In this document: positions 8,252-16,877 of the stretch, piece after piece
Layout of the letters: each line of letters opens with the position of its first letter
Numbering within the stretch: position 1 is the first letter of the stretch
From: an uncultured Paracoccaceae bacterium
GTDB taxonomy: Bacteria > Pseudomonadota > Alphaproteobacteria > Rhodobacterales > Rhodobacteraceae
Assembly (NCBI GenBank): GCA_947492825.1
Contig: CANLNT010000001.1
Span: 496,001-560,000, forward strand
Length of the DNA: 64,000 bases
Direction: 5' to 3'
The notes under the pieces: model-generated
Told to the model about the DNA's origin: nothing
The model's input: only the letters and a program-made list of their open reading frames with translations
Databases searched by the model: none
Made by a program: the position numbers and the translations under genes

Positions 8252-8965
8252 CTAAAGTTCCTCGAACGTGCTGCTGACCTGATCCCAAGCGAAATCAAGG
8301 TGGCGCCGGATGGCCGCCTCTGCCCGGTCGGAATCGCGGCGCAGGATCGCTTCGAATATCGCCTTGTGCGATTCATAGTTGGTCTGGTTCCGCCCCGGCA
8401 TACGGGGCATTTTGGTCCAATGCTGAGACAGCCAATCGGTATACGCGCGGTGGATTGCTGGCAGCACCGGATTGCCGGGCATGTCATAAAGCACCCCGTG
8501 AAAGGCAGTATCTGTGGCATAGAACTGCGCGGAATCCGGGATCGCGGCGTGATTGGCCTCTAGCGCTGCTTCCAGCCGCTCAATGTCGGCGGATGTTGCG
8601 TCGCGTGCGGCATCGCGCGCCAGTGATGCCTCCATCCGAATGCGAAGGTCGAAAAGGTTGCGTACACCGCCCGGCTGCCCCAGCAATTGGGTGACGATGC
8701 TACCGACCACGGTGACAGCGGCGTCATACCCCGGTTTCGCGACCACGGGGCGAAAGCCGGGGCGCGCGGTGATCAACCCCTTGCTGGCAAGGATGCGCAC
8801 CGCTTCGCGGACCACGGTGCGGCTGACCCCATGATCCTGCACAATTTCGCGTTCGGGGGGCAGCGGTTGGCCAGCCTCCATGGCCCCGTCAAGGATCTGT
8901 TGCTCGATCGTCCGCACCAGTTGATCGGCAGCGCGCGGTCTTGGGTCACTGGCAGACGTCGTCAC
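8252..8965 (-). CDS. FadR/GntR-family transcriptional regulator (FCD domain)
   Basis: 237 residues with an N-terminal GntR winged helix (LPPEREIVQDHGVSRTVVRE, about residues 35-54) and an all-alpha FCD ligand-binding domain. The FCD domain contains the metal-ligand type residues of this group (R and D in IRMEASLARDAA, H in AFHGVLYD and in the C-terminal ESHKAIFEAIL). FCD regulators usually sense small carboxylic acids and are released from DNA by them. It is divergent from the second enolase-family gene. Two boxes fitting the family operator pattern TNGTNNNACNA lie in the shared 169-base control region and a third lies before the TRAP genes, so it probably controls the whole cluster. Confidence 0.92.
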   Translation of the reverse strand: MTTSASDPRPRAADQLVRTIEQQILDGAMEAGQPLPPEREIVQDHGVSRTVVREAVRILASKGLITARPGFRPVVAKPGYDAAVTVVGSIVTQLLGQPGGVRNLFDLRIRMEASLARDAARDATSADIERLEAALEANHAAIPDSAQFYATDTAFHGVLYDMPGNPVLPAIHRAYTDWLSQHWTKMPRMPGRNQTNYESHKAIFEAILRRDSDRAEAAIRRHLDFAWDQVSSTFEEL

Positions 8966-9014
8966 ATCATGTCCCCCGGATTGCGAGCAGCGGCGACTCG
9001 GCGAGAATGGAATT

Positions 9015-9025
9015 TCGTATAACCA
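9015..9025 (+). promoter_or_regulatory. Predicted FadR-family operator 1 (TCGTATAACCA)
   Basis: Matches the TNGTNNNACNA operator pattern of FadR-subfamily GntR proteins. It lies 50 bases upstream of the regulator's own start codon, so autoregulation is likely. Confidence 0.55.
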
Positions 9026-9088
9026 AAACTGTCAGAAACGGGCCAAAGTGACAATTCCAATAAAGTAACTGGACGCCTGAAATCATTC

Positions 9089-9099
9089 TTGTCATACCA
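9089..9099 (+). promoter_or_regulatory. Predicted FadR-family operator 2 (TTGTCATACCA)
   Basis: Matches TNGTNNNACNA and shares the core GTCATACCA with the site before the TRAP genes. It lies 36 bases upstream of the ATG at 9135, where it would block transcription of the rightward catabolic genes. Confidence 0.6.
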
Positions 9100-9134
9100 A
9101 ACGGCAATCCGCCATCATCGCGATCAGAGGCTGC

Positions 9135-10238
9135 ATGTCGAAAATTGACAAGATCGATGTCCGTCTGTTTGACGTGCCATTGGCCGAGGTTTTGACGGAT
9201 GCCAAGCATGGGGATCATACGCACTTTGAACTGGTGACGGTCACCATTTTCACCGCCGACGGCGGGGTTGGCACCGGGTATACCTATACCGGCGGCAAGG
9301 GCGGGCGGGCGATTGCAGCAATGGTCAAACACGACCTTGCCCCGTTTTTGATGGGCCGTGATGCGGCGGATATTGCGGGGCTTTATGATGGGATGCAGTG
9401 GCATGTGCATTATGTGGCCCGTGGCGGGATTGCATCCTTTGCCATCTCGGCGGTCGATATTGCGCTGTGGGACATCGCAGGCAAGGCGGCGGGGCAGCCG
9501 CTTTGGAAGATGGCGGGCGGGGCCGCGGACCGGTGCCGGGCCTATTGCGGCGGGATCGACCTGAACTTCTCGCTCGACCGGTTGGTGCAGCAGACCGAAG
9601 GCTATCTGGACGCCGGGTACAATGGCGTAAAGATCAAGGTGGGCCAGCCAGAGCTTGCCACCGACATCGCCCGCGCCGCAAAAATTCGCGAAGTGCTGGG
9701 GCCAGATCGCGCCTTTATGGTGGATGCCAATTATTCCATGTCCGTCCCGCAGGCGATAGAAGCGGCACGGGCCTTTGCGGATCAGGATGTGCTTTGGTTC
9801 GAGGAGCCGACGATTCCGGACGATTATCACGGCTACAGACAGATCGCAGAGGCCACTGGCGTACCGCTTGCGATGGGTGAAAATCTGCACACGATCCATG
9901 AATTTCAGTATGCGTTCCGCGATGCGAAACTCAGTTTCATTCAGCCTGACGCCTCAAACTGCGGCGGGATCACCGGATGGCTGCAGGTGGCGGAACTGGC
10001 GCAGCGACATGGTATCCCGGTCTGCAGTCACGGGATGCAGGAATTGCATGTCAGCCTGATGTCTGCGCAGCCTCATGCCGGATGGCTCGAGGTGCACAGC
10101 TTTCCGATAGATCAATACACGACCCGGCCCTTGCAGGTCCAAGACCATCTGACCATCGCCCCGGATACCCCCGGCATCGGTGTAACTTTCGATTGGGGCA
10201 AGCTGTCCGCTGCCCATGCTACAATGAACGGAACCTGA
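9135..10238 (+). CDS. Mandelate racemase/muconate lactonizing enzyme family protein (acid-sugar dehydratase type)
   Basis: A second enolase-superfamily enzyme, 367 residues. The catalytic KxK is at K166 and K168 (VKIKVG), the metal ligands are D197, E223 and E249 (MVDAN, WFEEP, MGENLHT), and the mandelate racemase-type histidine is H299 in [10 protein letters not shown]. It therefore has both the lysine and the histidine bases of the MR subgroup, which dehydrates acid sugars such as fuconate, galactarate or talarate. It is clearly not a copy of the enzyme at 4195. First gene of the rightward operon, nine bases before the alcohol dehydrogenase. Confidence 0.9.
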   Translation: MSKIDKIDVRLFDVPLAEVLTDAKHGDHTHFELVTVTIFTADGGVGTGYTYTGGKGGRAIAAMVKHDLAPFLMGRDAADIAGLYDGMQWHVHYVARGGIASFAISAVDIALWDIAGKAAGQPLWKMAGGAADRCRAYCGGIDLNFSLDRLVQQTEGYLDAGYNGVKIKVGQPELATDIARAAKIREVLGPDRAFMVDANYSMSVPQAIEAARAFADQDVLWFEEPTIPDDYHGYRQIAEATGVPLAMGENLHTIHEFQYAFRDAKLSFIQPDASNCGGITGWLQVAELAQRHGIPVCSHGMQELHVSLMSAQPHAGWLEVHSFPIDQYTTRPLQVQDHLTIAPDTPGIGVTFDWGKLSAAHATMNGT

Positions 10239-10247
10239 GGAACCAAC

Positions 10248-11285
10248 ATGTCTGACACCATCCAAGCCGCATTCTACCGAGGCGATCGGTCCTTCGTTGT
10301 CGAATCCACCACGGCGCAGACTGCCGGACCGGGCGAAGTCTCGATCCGGACCGCATATTGCGGCATCTGCGGGACGGACCTGCATGTCTACCACGGCAAT
10401 ATGGACGCGCGTGTGGGGCTGAACCGGATTGTCGGGCACGAGATGTCGGGCGTTGTTGCCGCTGTCGGTGCCGGGGTCGCGGACGTGTCCGTGGGTCAAA
10501 AGGTTGTTGTGCGGCCACTGGACCACTGCGGTGCGTGTCCTGCTTGTGAGGCGGGGCATCAGCATATCTGTCACAAGCTGAAGTTTCTGGGGCTTGATAC
10601 CGATGGGGCCATGCAAGAGATCTGGACGGTGCCTGCGCACACGGTCCACGCGCTGCCCGATGACATGCGCCTTGACCACGCGGCCCTGATCGAACCGGTG
10701 GCGGTCGCATGTCATGACGTGCGGATGGCAGATTTGCTGCCGGGCGAGGATGTTCTGGTGATCGGCGGCGGCCCGATTGGGATCCTTTGCGCGATGGTCG
10801 CGCGTGACGCAGGCGGCAAGGTCGTCGTGTCCGAGGTGAACCCCGCAAGGCTCGCGATTGCGGAAAAGCTGGGCTTTGCCACGTTGAACCCCAAAGAGGT
10901 CGATCTGGCGGCGGCGGTTCATGACCGTACTGCAGGCAAGGGGGCCGATGTCGTGTTCGAAGTGTCAGGCACCCAGCCCGGTGTTGATGCAATGACGGCC
11001 TGCGCCGCGACGCGCGGGCGGATCGTGATGGTTGCAATCCATGCCCAAAAGCCCGCGATTGATCTGTTTCAGTTCTTCTGGCGCGAATTGAAGTTGCTGG
11101 GCGTGCGGGTTTATGAGCCCGTCGACTATGACAAGGCCATCGCACTTGTCGCATCAGGTGCGGTGGATGCGGACACGGTCATCACCGATGTCAGCCCGCT
11201 GAGCCAGATTCAGGCCGCCTTTGAGTCGCTCGATAGCAGCCCCACGGCACTGAAAAGCCTGATTAAAGTGGGGGATGTGGCATGA
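10248..11285 (+). CDS. Zinc-dependent alcohol dehydrogenase (sorbitol/idonate dehydrogenase-like)
   Basis: A 345-residue medium-chain dehydrogenase. The catalytic zinc site is shown by CGICGTD and GHEMSG, the structural zinc cysteines by CGACPACEAGHQHIC, and the NAD-binding loop by IGGGPIG near residue 173. The family oxidises secondary hydroxyls of polyols and aldonates such as L-idonate or L-gulonate at C5. It starts nine bases after the enolase-family gene and ends with an overlap of four bases with the SDR gene, so it is cotranscribed with both. Confidence 0.9.
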   Translation: MSDTIQAAFYRGDRSFVVESTTAQTAGPGEVSIRTAYCGICGTDLHVYHGNMDARVGLNRIVGHEMSGVVAAVGAGVADVSVGQKVVVRPLDHCGACPACEAGHQHICHKLKFLGLDTDGAMQEIWTVPAHTVHALPDDMRLDHAALIEPVAVACHDVRMADLLPGEDVLVIGGGPIGILCAMVARDAGGKVVVSEVNPARLAIAEKLGFATLNPKEVDLAAAVHDRTAGKGADVVFEVSGTQPGVDAMTACAATRGRIVMVAIHAQKPAIDLFQFFWRELKLLGVRVYEPVDYDKAIALVASGAVDADTVITDVSPLSQIQAAFESLDSSPTALKSLIKVGDVA

Positions 11286-12043
11286 ACCTTTTTGACCTGA
11301 CCGGCAAGACCGCGCTTGTGACCGGCTGCAAACGCGGCATCGGGCGCGGGATGGCAGAGGCGTTGGCCGAAGCAGGCGCCGACATCATCGGGGTCAGCGC
11401 CAGTTTGGAGCCAGTCGGCAGTGCGGTTGAACAGGCCGTGATCGCGAAAGGCCGCAGCTTTGCCGCCTATGCTTGCGACTTTTCGGACAGGGCGGCGGTC
11501 CGTGCCTTTGCGGCGCAACTCGAAACGGACGGCCATGCGCCGGATATCCTTGTGAACAACGCAGGCACCATCAAACGCAAACCCGCGGCAGAGCACGAAG
11601 ATGCGCTGTGGGATGAGGTCATTGACGTGAACCTGTCGTCGCAATTCGTGCTCTCGCGCGAGGTCGGGCGCGGCATGGTGGCGCGCGGATCGGGCAAGAT
11701 CATCTTTACCGCCTCTTTGCTGACGTTTCAGGGCGGCATCACTGTGCCCGGCTATGCGGCATCAAAGGGCGGCATCGGGCAGTTGACCAAGGCGCTGGCA
11801 AACGAATGGGCCCCGCATGGGGTTAACGTGAACGCCATCGCGCCGGGCTATATTGCAACAGACAACACTCAGGCCCTGCAGGATGATCCGGCGCGATCAC
11901 AGTCGATCCTGGACCGTATCCCACAGGGCCGATGGGGTACGCCGCAGGACTTTGCTGGACCGGCGGTCTTTCTGGCGTCAGCCGCATCTGACTATGTCAA
12001 CGGCGAGATCCTCGTGGTTGATGGTGGATGGATGGGGCGCTGA
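11282..12043 (+). CDS. SDR-family oxidoreductase, KduD/gluconate 5-dehydrogenase-like
   Basis: A 253-residue classical short-chain dehydrogenase. The cofactor loop TGCKRGIGRGMA is near residue 14, NNAG is near residue 92, the catalytic Ser lies in ASLLTF and the catalytic YAASKGG follows, with the C-terminal VDGGWMGR end. Close relatives are 2-deoxy-D-gluconate 3-dehydrogenase (KduD) and gluconate 5-dehydrogenase, which interconvert keto and hydroxy forms of acid sugars. Its ATG overlaps the stop of the alcohol dehydrogenase gene. Last gene before the 260-base control region of the TRAP operon. Confidence 0.9.
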   Translation: MNLFDLTGKTALVTGCKRGIGRGMAEALAEAGADIIGVSASLEPVGSAVEQAVIAKGRSFAAYACDFSDRAAVRAFAAQLETDGHAPDILVNNAGTIKRKPAAEHEDALWDEVIDVNLSSQFVLSREVGRGMVARGSGKIIFTASLLTFQGGITVPGYAASKGGIGQLTKALANEWAPHGVNVNAIAPGYIATDNTQALQDDPARSQSILDRIPQGRWGTPQDFAGPAVFLASAASDYVNGEILVVDGGWMGR

Positions 12044-12198
12044 CCACTGCGTGGCTTGCCCCGGGGGTGAGTCGGTATTGTCCTACAATGCGAGATACCT
12101 CTGACAGGCCGACTGCGGGGCTTCATCGGTGCGTCTTGCACCGTAACCACTTTAATACATTGAAAATATGGCGATTCTGCGTCTGAGCGGGCTGGATT

Positions 12199-12227
12199 TT
12201 GCAGCCAATTTTCTGATTGCCTAAAAA
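12199..12227 (+). promoter_or_regulatory. Candidate sigma-70 promoter of the TRAP operon
   Basis: TTGCAG at 12199-12204 and TAAAAA at 12222-12227 are separated by 17 bases. The predicted operator at 12245 lies just downstream, which would suit repression. The rest of the gap 12044-12303 shows nothing else recognisable. Confidence 0.4.
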
Positions 12228-12244
12228 TGATGCCCAACCTAGTT

Positions 12245-12255
12245 TGGTCATACCA
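12245..12255 (+). promoter_or_regulatory. Predicted FadR-family operator 3 (TGGTCATACCA)
   Basis: A palindrome that extends to TTTGGT-CAT-ACCAAA (12243-12257) and fits TNGTNNNACNA. It is the strongest of the three sites and lies 49 bases before the start codon of the TRAP binding protein, with a GGGAGG ribosome site between. Confidence 0.65.
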
Positions 12256-12303
12256 AAATAAGAAGCCGAAAAGGCGTGCCAACACGGACCAAGGGAGGAA
12301 CCA

Positions 12304-13323
12304 ATGTCCATTTTGAAGAAACTGACACTTGCCGGATCTGCCGCAGCGCTGTCGATGACGGCTGCAGCTGCAACCGCACAGACCACGAACCTGCGTATCC
12401 AGACGCACTTTAGCCAGGAAACCTTGTCCGGTCAGATGGCAGCGGAATTCATCGAAGACGTCACTGCGATGTCCAACGGCGAAATCCAGATCGAGATGTT
12501 CTATGCATCCTCTGTCGTGAAGTCGGCCGAGACATTTGACGCTGCTGCCACGGGTATTCTTGACTGCGACATGACCGGTGGCGCCTATCAGACTGGTAAG
12601 AACCCGGCATTCCAGTTCACCGGTGACCTGACCGGCGGCTATGCCAACCCCTATCAACAGTATGCATGGCTGCTGCATGGTGGCGGCTATGACGCGCTGA
12701 ACGAGCTTTACAACACCTACGACATGGAATTCGTCGGCTGGTGGATTCCGGGCCCTGAATCGCTGTCCTCGACCAAGCCGCTGGCAGGTGTGGCCGATCT
12801 GGAAGGCTGGAAATTCCGGTCGCCCCCCGGTGTGATCACCATGATCTTTGAAAACCTTGGTGCGTCGCCCATCGTGATGGACTTCAATGAGATTTTCACG
12901 GCACTTGAAACCGGCATCATTGACGGGGCCGACGCGGCGAACCTGACCAACAATATCGGTCTGGGACTTTATGACATCGCAGAGCACACCAACTATCCCG
13001 GTTTCCACTCTATGCCGGCTGACCACCTGGCGTGCCGCAAGGATGCCTGGGACGCGATGCCTGCTCATCATCAGGCGATCCTGAAGATCGGCATGCAGGC
13101 GCTGGGCCTCAAGAACACCACGATCAACGAGGTCAAGAACGCCCAGAACTCCGTCGCTTTGGCAGAGCAGGGCCTGAACATGTATCAGTGGTCCGAAGAG
13201 GACATGGCCGTTTACCGTGCCGCTGTGCAGGACGCATGGACAGCTTTCGCGACAACACCGGAAAGCCAGAACTTGTTGAACTCGCACCTCGACTTCCTGC
13301 GCGATATCGGCGCGATGAAGTAA
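12304..13323 (+). CDS. TRAP transporter substrate-binding protein (DctP/TakP-like)
   Basis: 339 residues with a signal peptide ending near the ATAQ stretch (residues 22-25), then a type II periplasmic binding fold. It carries the DctP-family features GWKFRSPPG (the arginine that clamps the substrate carboxylate) and ETGIIDGADAAN. The length and WWIPGPESLSS stretch resemble the mannitol/chloroaromatic and 2-oxoacid branch (FcbT1/TakP). It captures an organic acid, probably the substrate of this catabolic cluster, in the periplasm. It is separated from the membrane subunits by 119 bases containing two strong hairpins. Confidence 0.92.
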   Translation: MSILKKLTLAGSAAALSMTAAAATAQTTNLRIQTHFSQETLSGQMAAEFIEDVTAMSNGEIQIEMFYASSVVKSAETFDAAATGILDCDMTGGAYQTGKNPAFQFTGDLTGGYANPYQQYAWLLHGGGYDALNELYNTYDMEFVGWWIPGPESLSSTKPLAGVADLEGWKFRSPPGVITMIFENLGASPIVMDFNEIFTALETGIIDGADAANLTNNIGLGLYDIAEHTNYPGFHSMPADHLACRKDAWDAMPAHHQAILKIGMQALGLKNTTINEVKNAQNSVALAEQGLNMYQWSEEDMAVYRAAVQDAWTAFATTPESQNLLNSHLDFLRDIGAMK

Positions 13324-13342
13324 GCAGATGCTATGACATCTG

Positions 13343-13367
13343 AAGCGGCGGGGTGAACCTGCCGCTT
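13343..13367 (+). promoter_or_regulatory. Intercistronic hairpin 1 between binding-protein and permease genes
   Basis: AAGCGGC at 13343-13349 pairs perfectly with GCCGCTT at 13361-13367. There is no long T-run, so it more likely attenuates transcription or stabilises the upstream message than terminates fully. Confidence 0.5.
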
Positions 13368-13381
13368 TGCGCGACAGGGCA

Positions 13382-13409
13382 GGGACCCGGCCACGCAAGG
13401 TCGGGTCCC
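13382..13409 (+). promoter_or_regulatory. Intercistronic hairpin 2 between binding-protein and permease genes
   Basis: GGGACCCG at 13382-13389 pairs perfectly with CGGGTCCC at 13402-13409, loop of 12 bases, no T-run. Together with hairpin 1 it forms a double structure suited to keeping the binding-protein message more abundant than that of the permease. Confidence 0.5.
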
Positions 13410-13442
13410 ACTCGCCACAACAGGCGGTGTTGAGGGACAGAC

Positions 13443-14288
13443 ATGACAGAAAAGCAAACAGGCGGTTTGGCAGAATGGCTTTGGCCCTCGGCGTTCCTGC
13501 TTTGCGCGGGGTGGGTGATCTGGCACATCCCGGCGTTCATTCTGGACTGGTTCACGCCTGAGAACGAAAGCCTGTTCATGCAAATCTCTGAGTTGCACAC
13601 CCGCAAGGAAGTGAATTCCCTGCCAGGTCTGTTCGGCGGCTTTGCAGATATCGTCGACTGGGCCGCACTTTTGCTGATGCCGGTCTTTGCCATTCTGGGC
13701 ATCCGTTCAATTGTCGTGGCCCCGATGGAATTTGAGCGCTGGCACAGTTGGGACCGTTTCGCGCTGTTTATCGGGCGGGCCACGATGATCATGATCATCG
13801 CCATGACCTGCGTGATGCTGTGGGAGGTGTTCTTGCGCTATGTCGTCGAACGCCCGACGAAATGGGCCAATGAATTGACCCTTTGGATCGCCGGTTTCGT
13901 TTTTCTGTGCTCGGGCCTTTATGCGATGCAGCAACGCTGCCACATCCGTATTTCGCTGCTTTATGACGCGGTGCCACGTCCGGTGCGCAAACTGTTTGAT
14001 GTGCTGTCCACGGCAATGATCGTGCTGTTTGCTGCGGGCGTCGTTTTTGGCAGCTACCAGCAGGTTTTCATCAACAAGCTTTACCGGTGGGAAATGTTCG
14101 GCACCGCGTTTGATCCGCCGATCCCTGCGACGATCCAGCCAATGATCCTGATTATGCTGGTACTGATTGCCTGTCAGTCCGTGGCGAACCTGATCGCCGA
14201 CTGGGATCTTGATCCTGAAGTATACAGCCACGACGACATCGACGAGGATGAGATCGCGGCCATCAAGAAAAGCGTCGGGGTCGAGTAA
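13443..14288 (+). CDS. TRAP transporter small permease subunit (DctQ)
   Basis: A 281-residue membrane protein, longer than the usual 160-190 residues. The N-terminus has an extra membrane segment and a soluble loop, and the DctQ core then follows with WEVFLRYV, PTKWANELTLW and a long hydrophobic hairpin. Long DctQ proteins are known in the mannitol/chloroaromatic branch of TRAP systems. The final base of its stop codon is shared with the ATG of the large permease gene. The acidic C-terminus (DDIDEDEIAA) faces the cytoplasm if the usual topology holds. Confidence 0.9.
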   Translation: MTEKQTGGLAEWLWPSAFLLCAGWVIWHIPAFILDWFTPENESLFMQISELHTRKEVNSLPGLFGGFADIVDWAALLLMPVFAILGIRSIVVAPMEFERWHSWDRFALFIGRATMIMIIAMTCVMLWEVFLRYVVERPTKWANELTLWIAGFVFLCSGLYAMQQRCHIRISLLYDAVPRPVRKLFDVLSTAMIVLFAAGVVFGSYQQVFINKLYRWEMFGTAFDPPIPATIQPMILIMLVLIACQSVANLIADWDLDPEVYSHDDIDEDEIAAIKKSVGVE

Positions 14289-15913
14289 TGGATATCGGGA
14301 CGATTTCACTCATTCTGGTCATGGGCATGATCGTGCTTTTGGCCATCGGGATGCCGCTTGGCTTTGCCTCTGCGGTGCTTGCGCTGCTGGTCATGGTTCT
14401 GAAGTTCGAACCGACGATCCTGACCGCGCCCTGGACCTTTGGCGAAGGCATGTTGACCGGCAGGCCGGGGACGGGGCCGTTATACATTCTGACCCAGAAG
14501 ATATTCGATCTGATGACCGAATATGTGCTGATCTCGGTCCCGCTGTTCATCTTCATGGCCGCCTTGCTGGAACGGTCCGGCATCGCCAAAGAGATGTATA
14601 ACTCGCTGAATTTCTGGCTGTCTCGCACGCGCGGGGGCATTGCGATTGTGACCTCACTTATGGCGGTCATCATGGCCGCGATGTCGGGCATTATCGGCGG
14701 CGAGGTGGTGCTGCTGGGCCTGATTGCGTTGCCGCAAATGCTGCGGTTGGGCTACAACCAGAACCTTGCCATCGGGACGATCTGTGCCAGCGGTTCGCTT
14801 GGCACGATGATCCCACCGTCGATTGTGCTGATCATCTACGGGCTGATCACCGAAACCTCGATCAAGGCGCTGTTTACCGGGGCCTTTGTGCCGGGCTTCA
14901 TGCTGGCGCTGATGATCATCGCCTACATCGTGATCCGCACGCAGTTGCGCCCCGAAGATGCGCCTTTGCCCGAACCACAACCAGGTGATCCAACGGGGCC
15001 ACAAAAGCTGGGCATGTTTGGCGGCTTTCTGTCGCTCTTGCTGGCGGGCGGGGCCGCTGTTCTGTTCCTGCGCGCCTTGTTCTTCACCGTCACCGGTCAG
15101 AACATCATGGACGAGGGCGAAGATGCGATTGCGCTTGGCACGCCAGAGCATCTGATGCCTCTGGGCATCGCCTTTGGCATTGGCTTGATCCTTGCCTTTG
15201 TGGTCTTTGGCCGCACCCGCACGATGCAGGGCTGGTCACATGGTAAGGGCCTTGTGCCGCCGATCCTTGTGATCGGCGTGGTGCTGGGGTCAATCTATGG
15301 CGGCATCACCGGCATCACCGAGGCGGCTGGCATGGGTGCCTTTGCCGTCTTCGTCATTGCGCTGTTCCGGGGCGAGGCGAGCGTTGGCCTGCTGTGGGAC
15401 GCGATGATGCGCACGTTGAAATCAACCGGCACGATCATCTGGGTGACCATCGGGGCCGCGGCCCTCGCGGGGGCCTACACGTTGGCGGGTGGGCCGAACT
15501 ACATCGCCAACCTGATCGTGGGCTCTGAGATGCCGACGATGTTGGTGATCCTGACCATGATGCTGATCCTGCTTTTCATGGGGGCTTTCATGGATTGGGT
15601 CGGGATCGTGCTGCTGATTATCCCGGTCTTTTTGCCCATCGTGAAGCGTTTGCCGATCGAAGAAATCGGCTTTCTGGGCCAACTCGAACCACAGCACGTC
15701 TCGATCTGGTTCGGTGTGGTGTTCTGCATGAATATGCAGGTCAGTTTCCTGTCGCCGCCTTTTGGTCCAGCGGCTTTCTACCTGAAATCAGTTGCACCGC
15801 CGCACATTTCGCTGACCGACATATTCAAGGGCTTTCTGCCGTTCATCGGCGTGCAGCTTCTGGCGTTGTCTGTGCTGCTGATTTGGCCCAACATCGTGAC
15901 ACTGCTGCTTTGA
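14288..15913 (+). CDS. TRAP transporter large permease subunit (DctM)
   Basis: 541 residues, longer than the standard 425-440. About a dozen membrane segments can be read. The family signatures GIPLGFAS-like (IGMPLGFAS), ALLERSGIAKEMYNSL, SGIIGGEVVLLG and GTMIPPSI are present. The extra length is a loop and membrane segment in the centre (about residues 220-330), again as in FcbT3-type proteins. With the small subunit it forms the Na+-driven channel that takes the ligand from the periplasmic binding protein. Confidence 0.93.
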   Translation: MDIGTISLILVMGMIVLLAIGMPLGFASAVLALLVMVLKFEPTILTAPWTFGEGMLTGRPGTGPLYILTQKIFDLMTEYVLISVPLFIFMAALLERSGIAKEMYNSLNFWLSRTRGGIAIVTSLMAVIMAAMSGIIGGEVVLLGLIALPQMLRLGYNQNLAIGTICASGSLGTMIPPSIVLIIYGLITETSIKALFTGAFVPGFMLALMIIAYIVIRTQLRPEDAPLPEPQPGDPTGPQKLGMFGGFLSLLLAGGAAVLFLRALFFTVTGQNIMDEGEDAIALGTPEHLMPLGIAFGIGLILAFVVFGRTRTMQGWSHGKGLVPPILVIGVVLGSIYGGITGITEAAGMGAFAVFVIALFRGEASVGLLWDAMMRTLKSTGTIIWVTIGAAALAGAYTLAGGPNYIANLIVGSEMPTMLVILTMMLILLFMGAFMDWVGIVLLIIPVFLPIVKRLPIEEIGFLGQLEPQHVSIWFGVVFCMNMQVSFLSPPFGPAAFYLKSVAPPHISLTDIFKGFLPFIGVQLLALSVLLIWPNIVTLLL

Positions 15914-15929
15914 CAAAAAGGAGGATGTG

Positions 15930-16877
15930 ATGCTGACCGACACCCAACGTGCCCAGTTCGCGCGCGATGGCTATCTGGTCATCGAAGACGTCATTGATCC
16001 CGCAACCCTGACCGCAATTGAGGCTGAATATGCCGCCCTGATGGACCGGCTTTATGATGCCTGGCACGCCGAGGGCAAAGTGCCCGCTGCGACGCCCGAT
16101 ATGGGGTTCTGGGACAAGATGGACGTGGCCTATCGCGGTGGTTTCGACTGGTATCAGCCGTTGGATATTTCGCTGCCTCACACCGACATTTCTGACGCCA
16201 CACCGATGCACATCGGCCCGGCGGTTTTCCAGATGGCGACGCATCCCCACATCCTCGACATCGTGGAAAGCCTGATCGGGCCCGAGATCACCTCAAACCC
16301 GATCCAGCACGTGCGGATCAAACCGCCAGAGCGCAATGTCCCAAGCGACGAAGTCCGCGCGCATATCGTGTCGACCGGTTGGCACCAGGATCGCGGTGTG
16401 ACGCTGGAAAGTGCCGACCAGACCGAGATGGTGACCGTCTGGCTGGCGATTACTGATGCCACGGTTGAAAATGGCTGCTTGCAGGTCAAGCCGGGCATGC
16501 GCGACGAGATGTTGCCGCATTGCCTCCTGACCCAGACAGCCATTACCGATACCTACCTGCCCAAAGACACGCCTGTACCAACGCCGGTGCGCGCAGGCGG
16601 GGCAGTGATCTTTCATCCGCTGACGCCACACGCGAGCCTGTCCAACACATCCGACGGCTACCGCTGGTCGTTTGATCTGCGCTACAACGTCACCGGTCAA
16701 TCCACCGGGCGCGACCAATTTCCCAGCTTTGTGGCCCGATCCCGCGCGGCACCGAATACCCAACTGACCGACTGGCGCATCTGGGATCAGATGTGGAAAG
16801 AGGCGCGGCACAAGCTGGCCCACAGCGCGCATATCCCACAGCATCGTTGGCCCTCTGACGGCCCGTATTGCGCCTGA
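15930..16877 (+). CDS. Phytanoyl-CoA dioxygenase (PhyH) family protein
   Basis: A 315-residue Fe(II)/2-oxoglutarate oxygenase of the PhyH group. The facial triad is visible as HxD in GWHQDRGV and a distal histidine in IFHPLTPHASLSN, followed by an arginine in YRWSFDLRY that binds 2-oxoglutarate. The ATG at 15930 is preceded at the right distance by AAAGGAGG, so the GTG at 15927 is rejected. Bacterial members hydroxylate many small molecules. Here it sits between TRAP transporter and sugar-acid dehydratase, so it may act on the imported compound, perhaps removing an ether or methyl substituent; that is inference only. Confidence 0.85.
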   Translation: MLTDTQRAQFARDGYLVIEDVIDPATLTAIEAEYAALMDRLYDAWHAEGKVPAATPDMGFWDKMDVAYRGGFDWYQPLDISLPHTDISDATPMHIGPAVFQMATHPHILDIVESLIGPEITSNPIQHVRIKPPERNVPSDEVRAHIVSTGWHQDRGVTLESADQTEMVTVWLAITDATVENGCLQVKPGMRDEMLPHCLLTQTAITDTYLPKDTPVPTPVRAGGAVIFHPLTPHASLSNTSDGYRWSFDLRYNVTGQSTGRDQFPSFVARSRAAPNTQLTDWRIWDQMWKEARHKLAHSAHIPQHRWPSDGPYCA

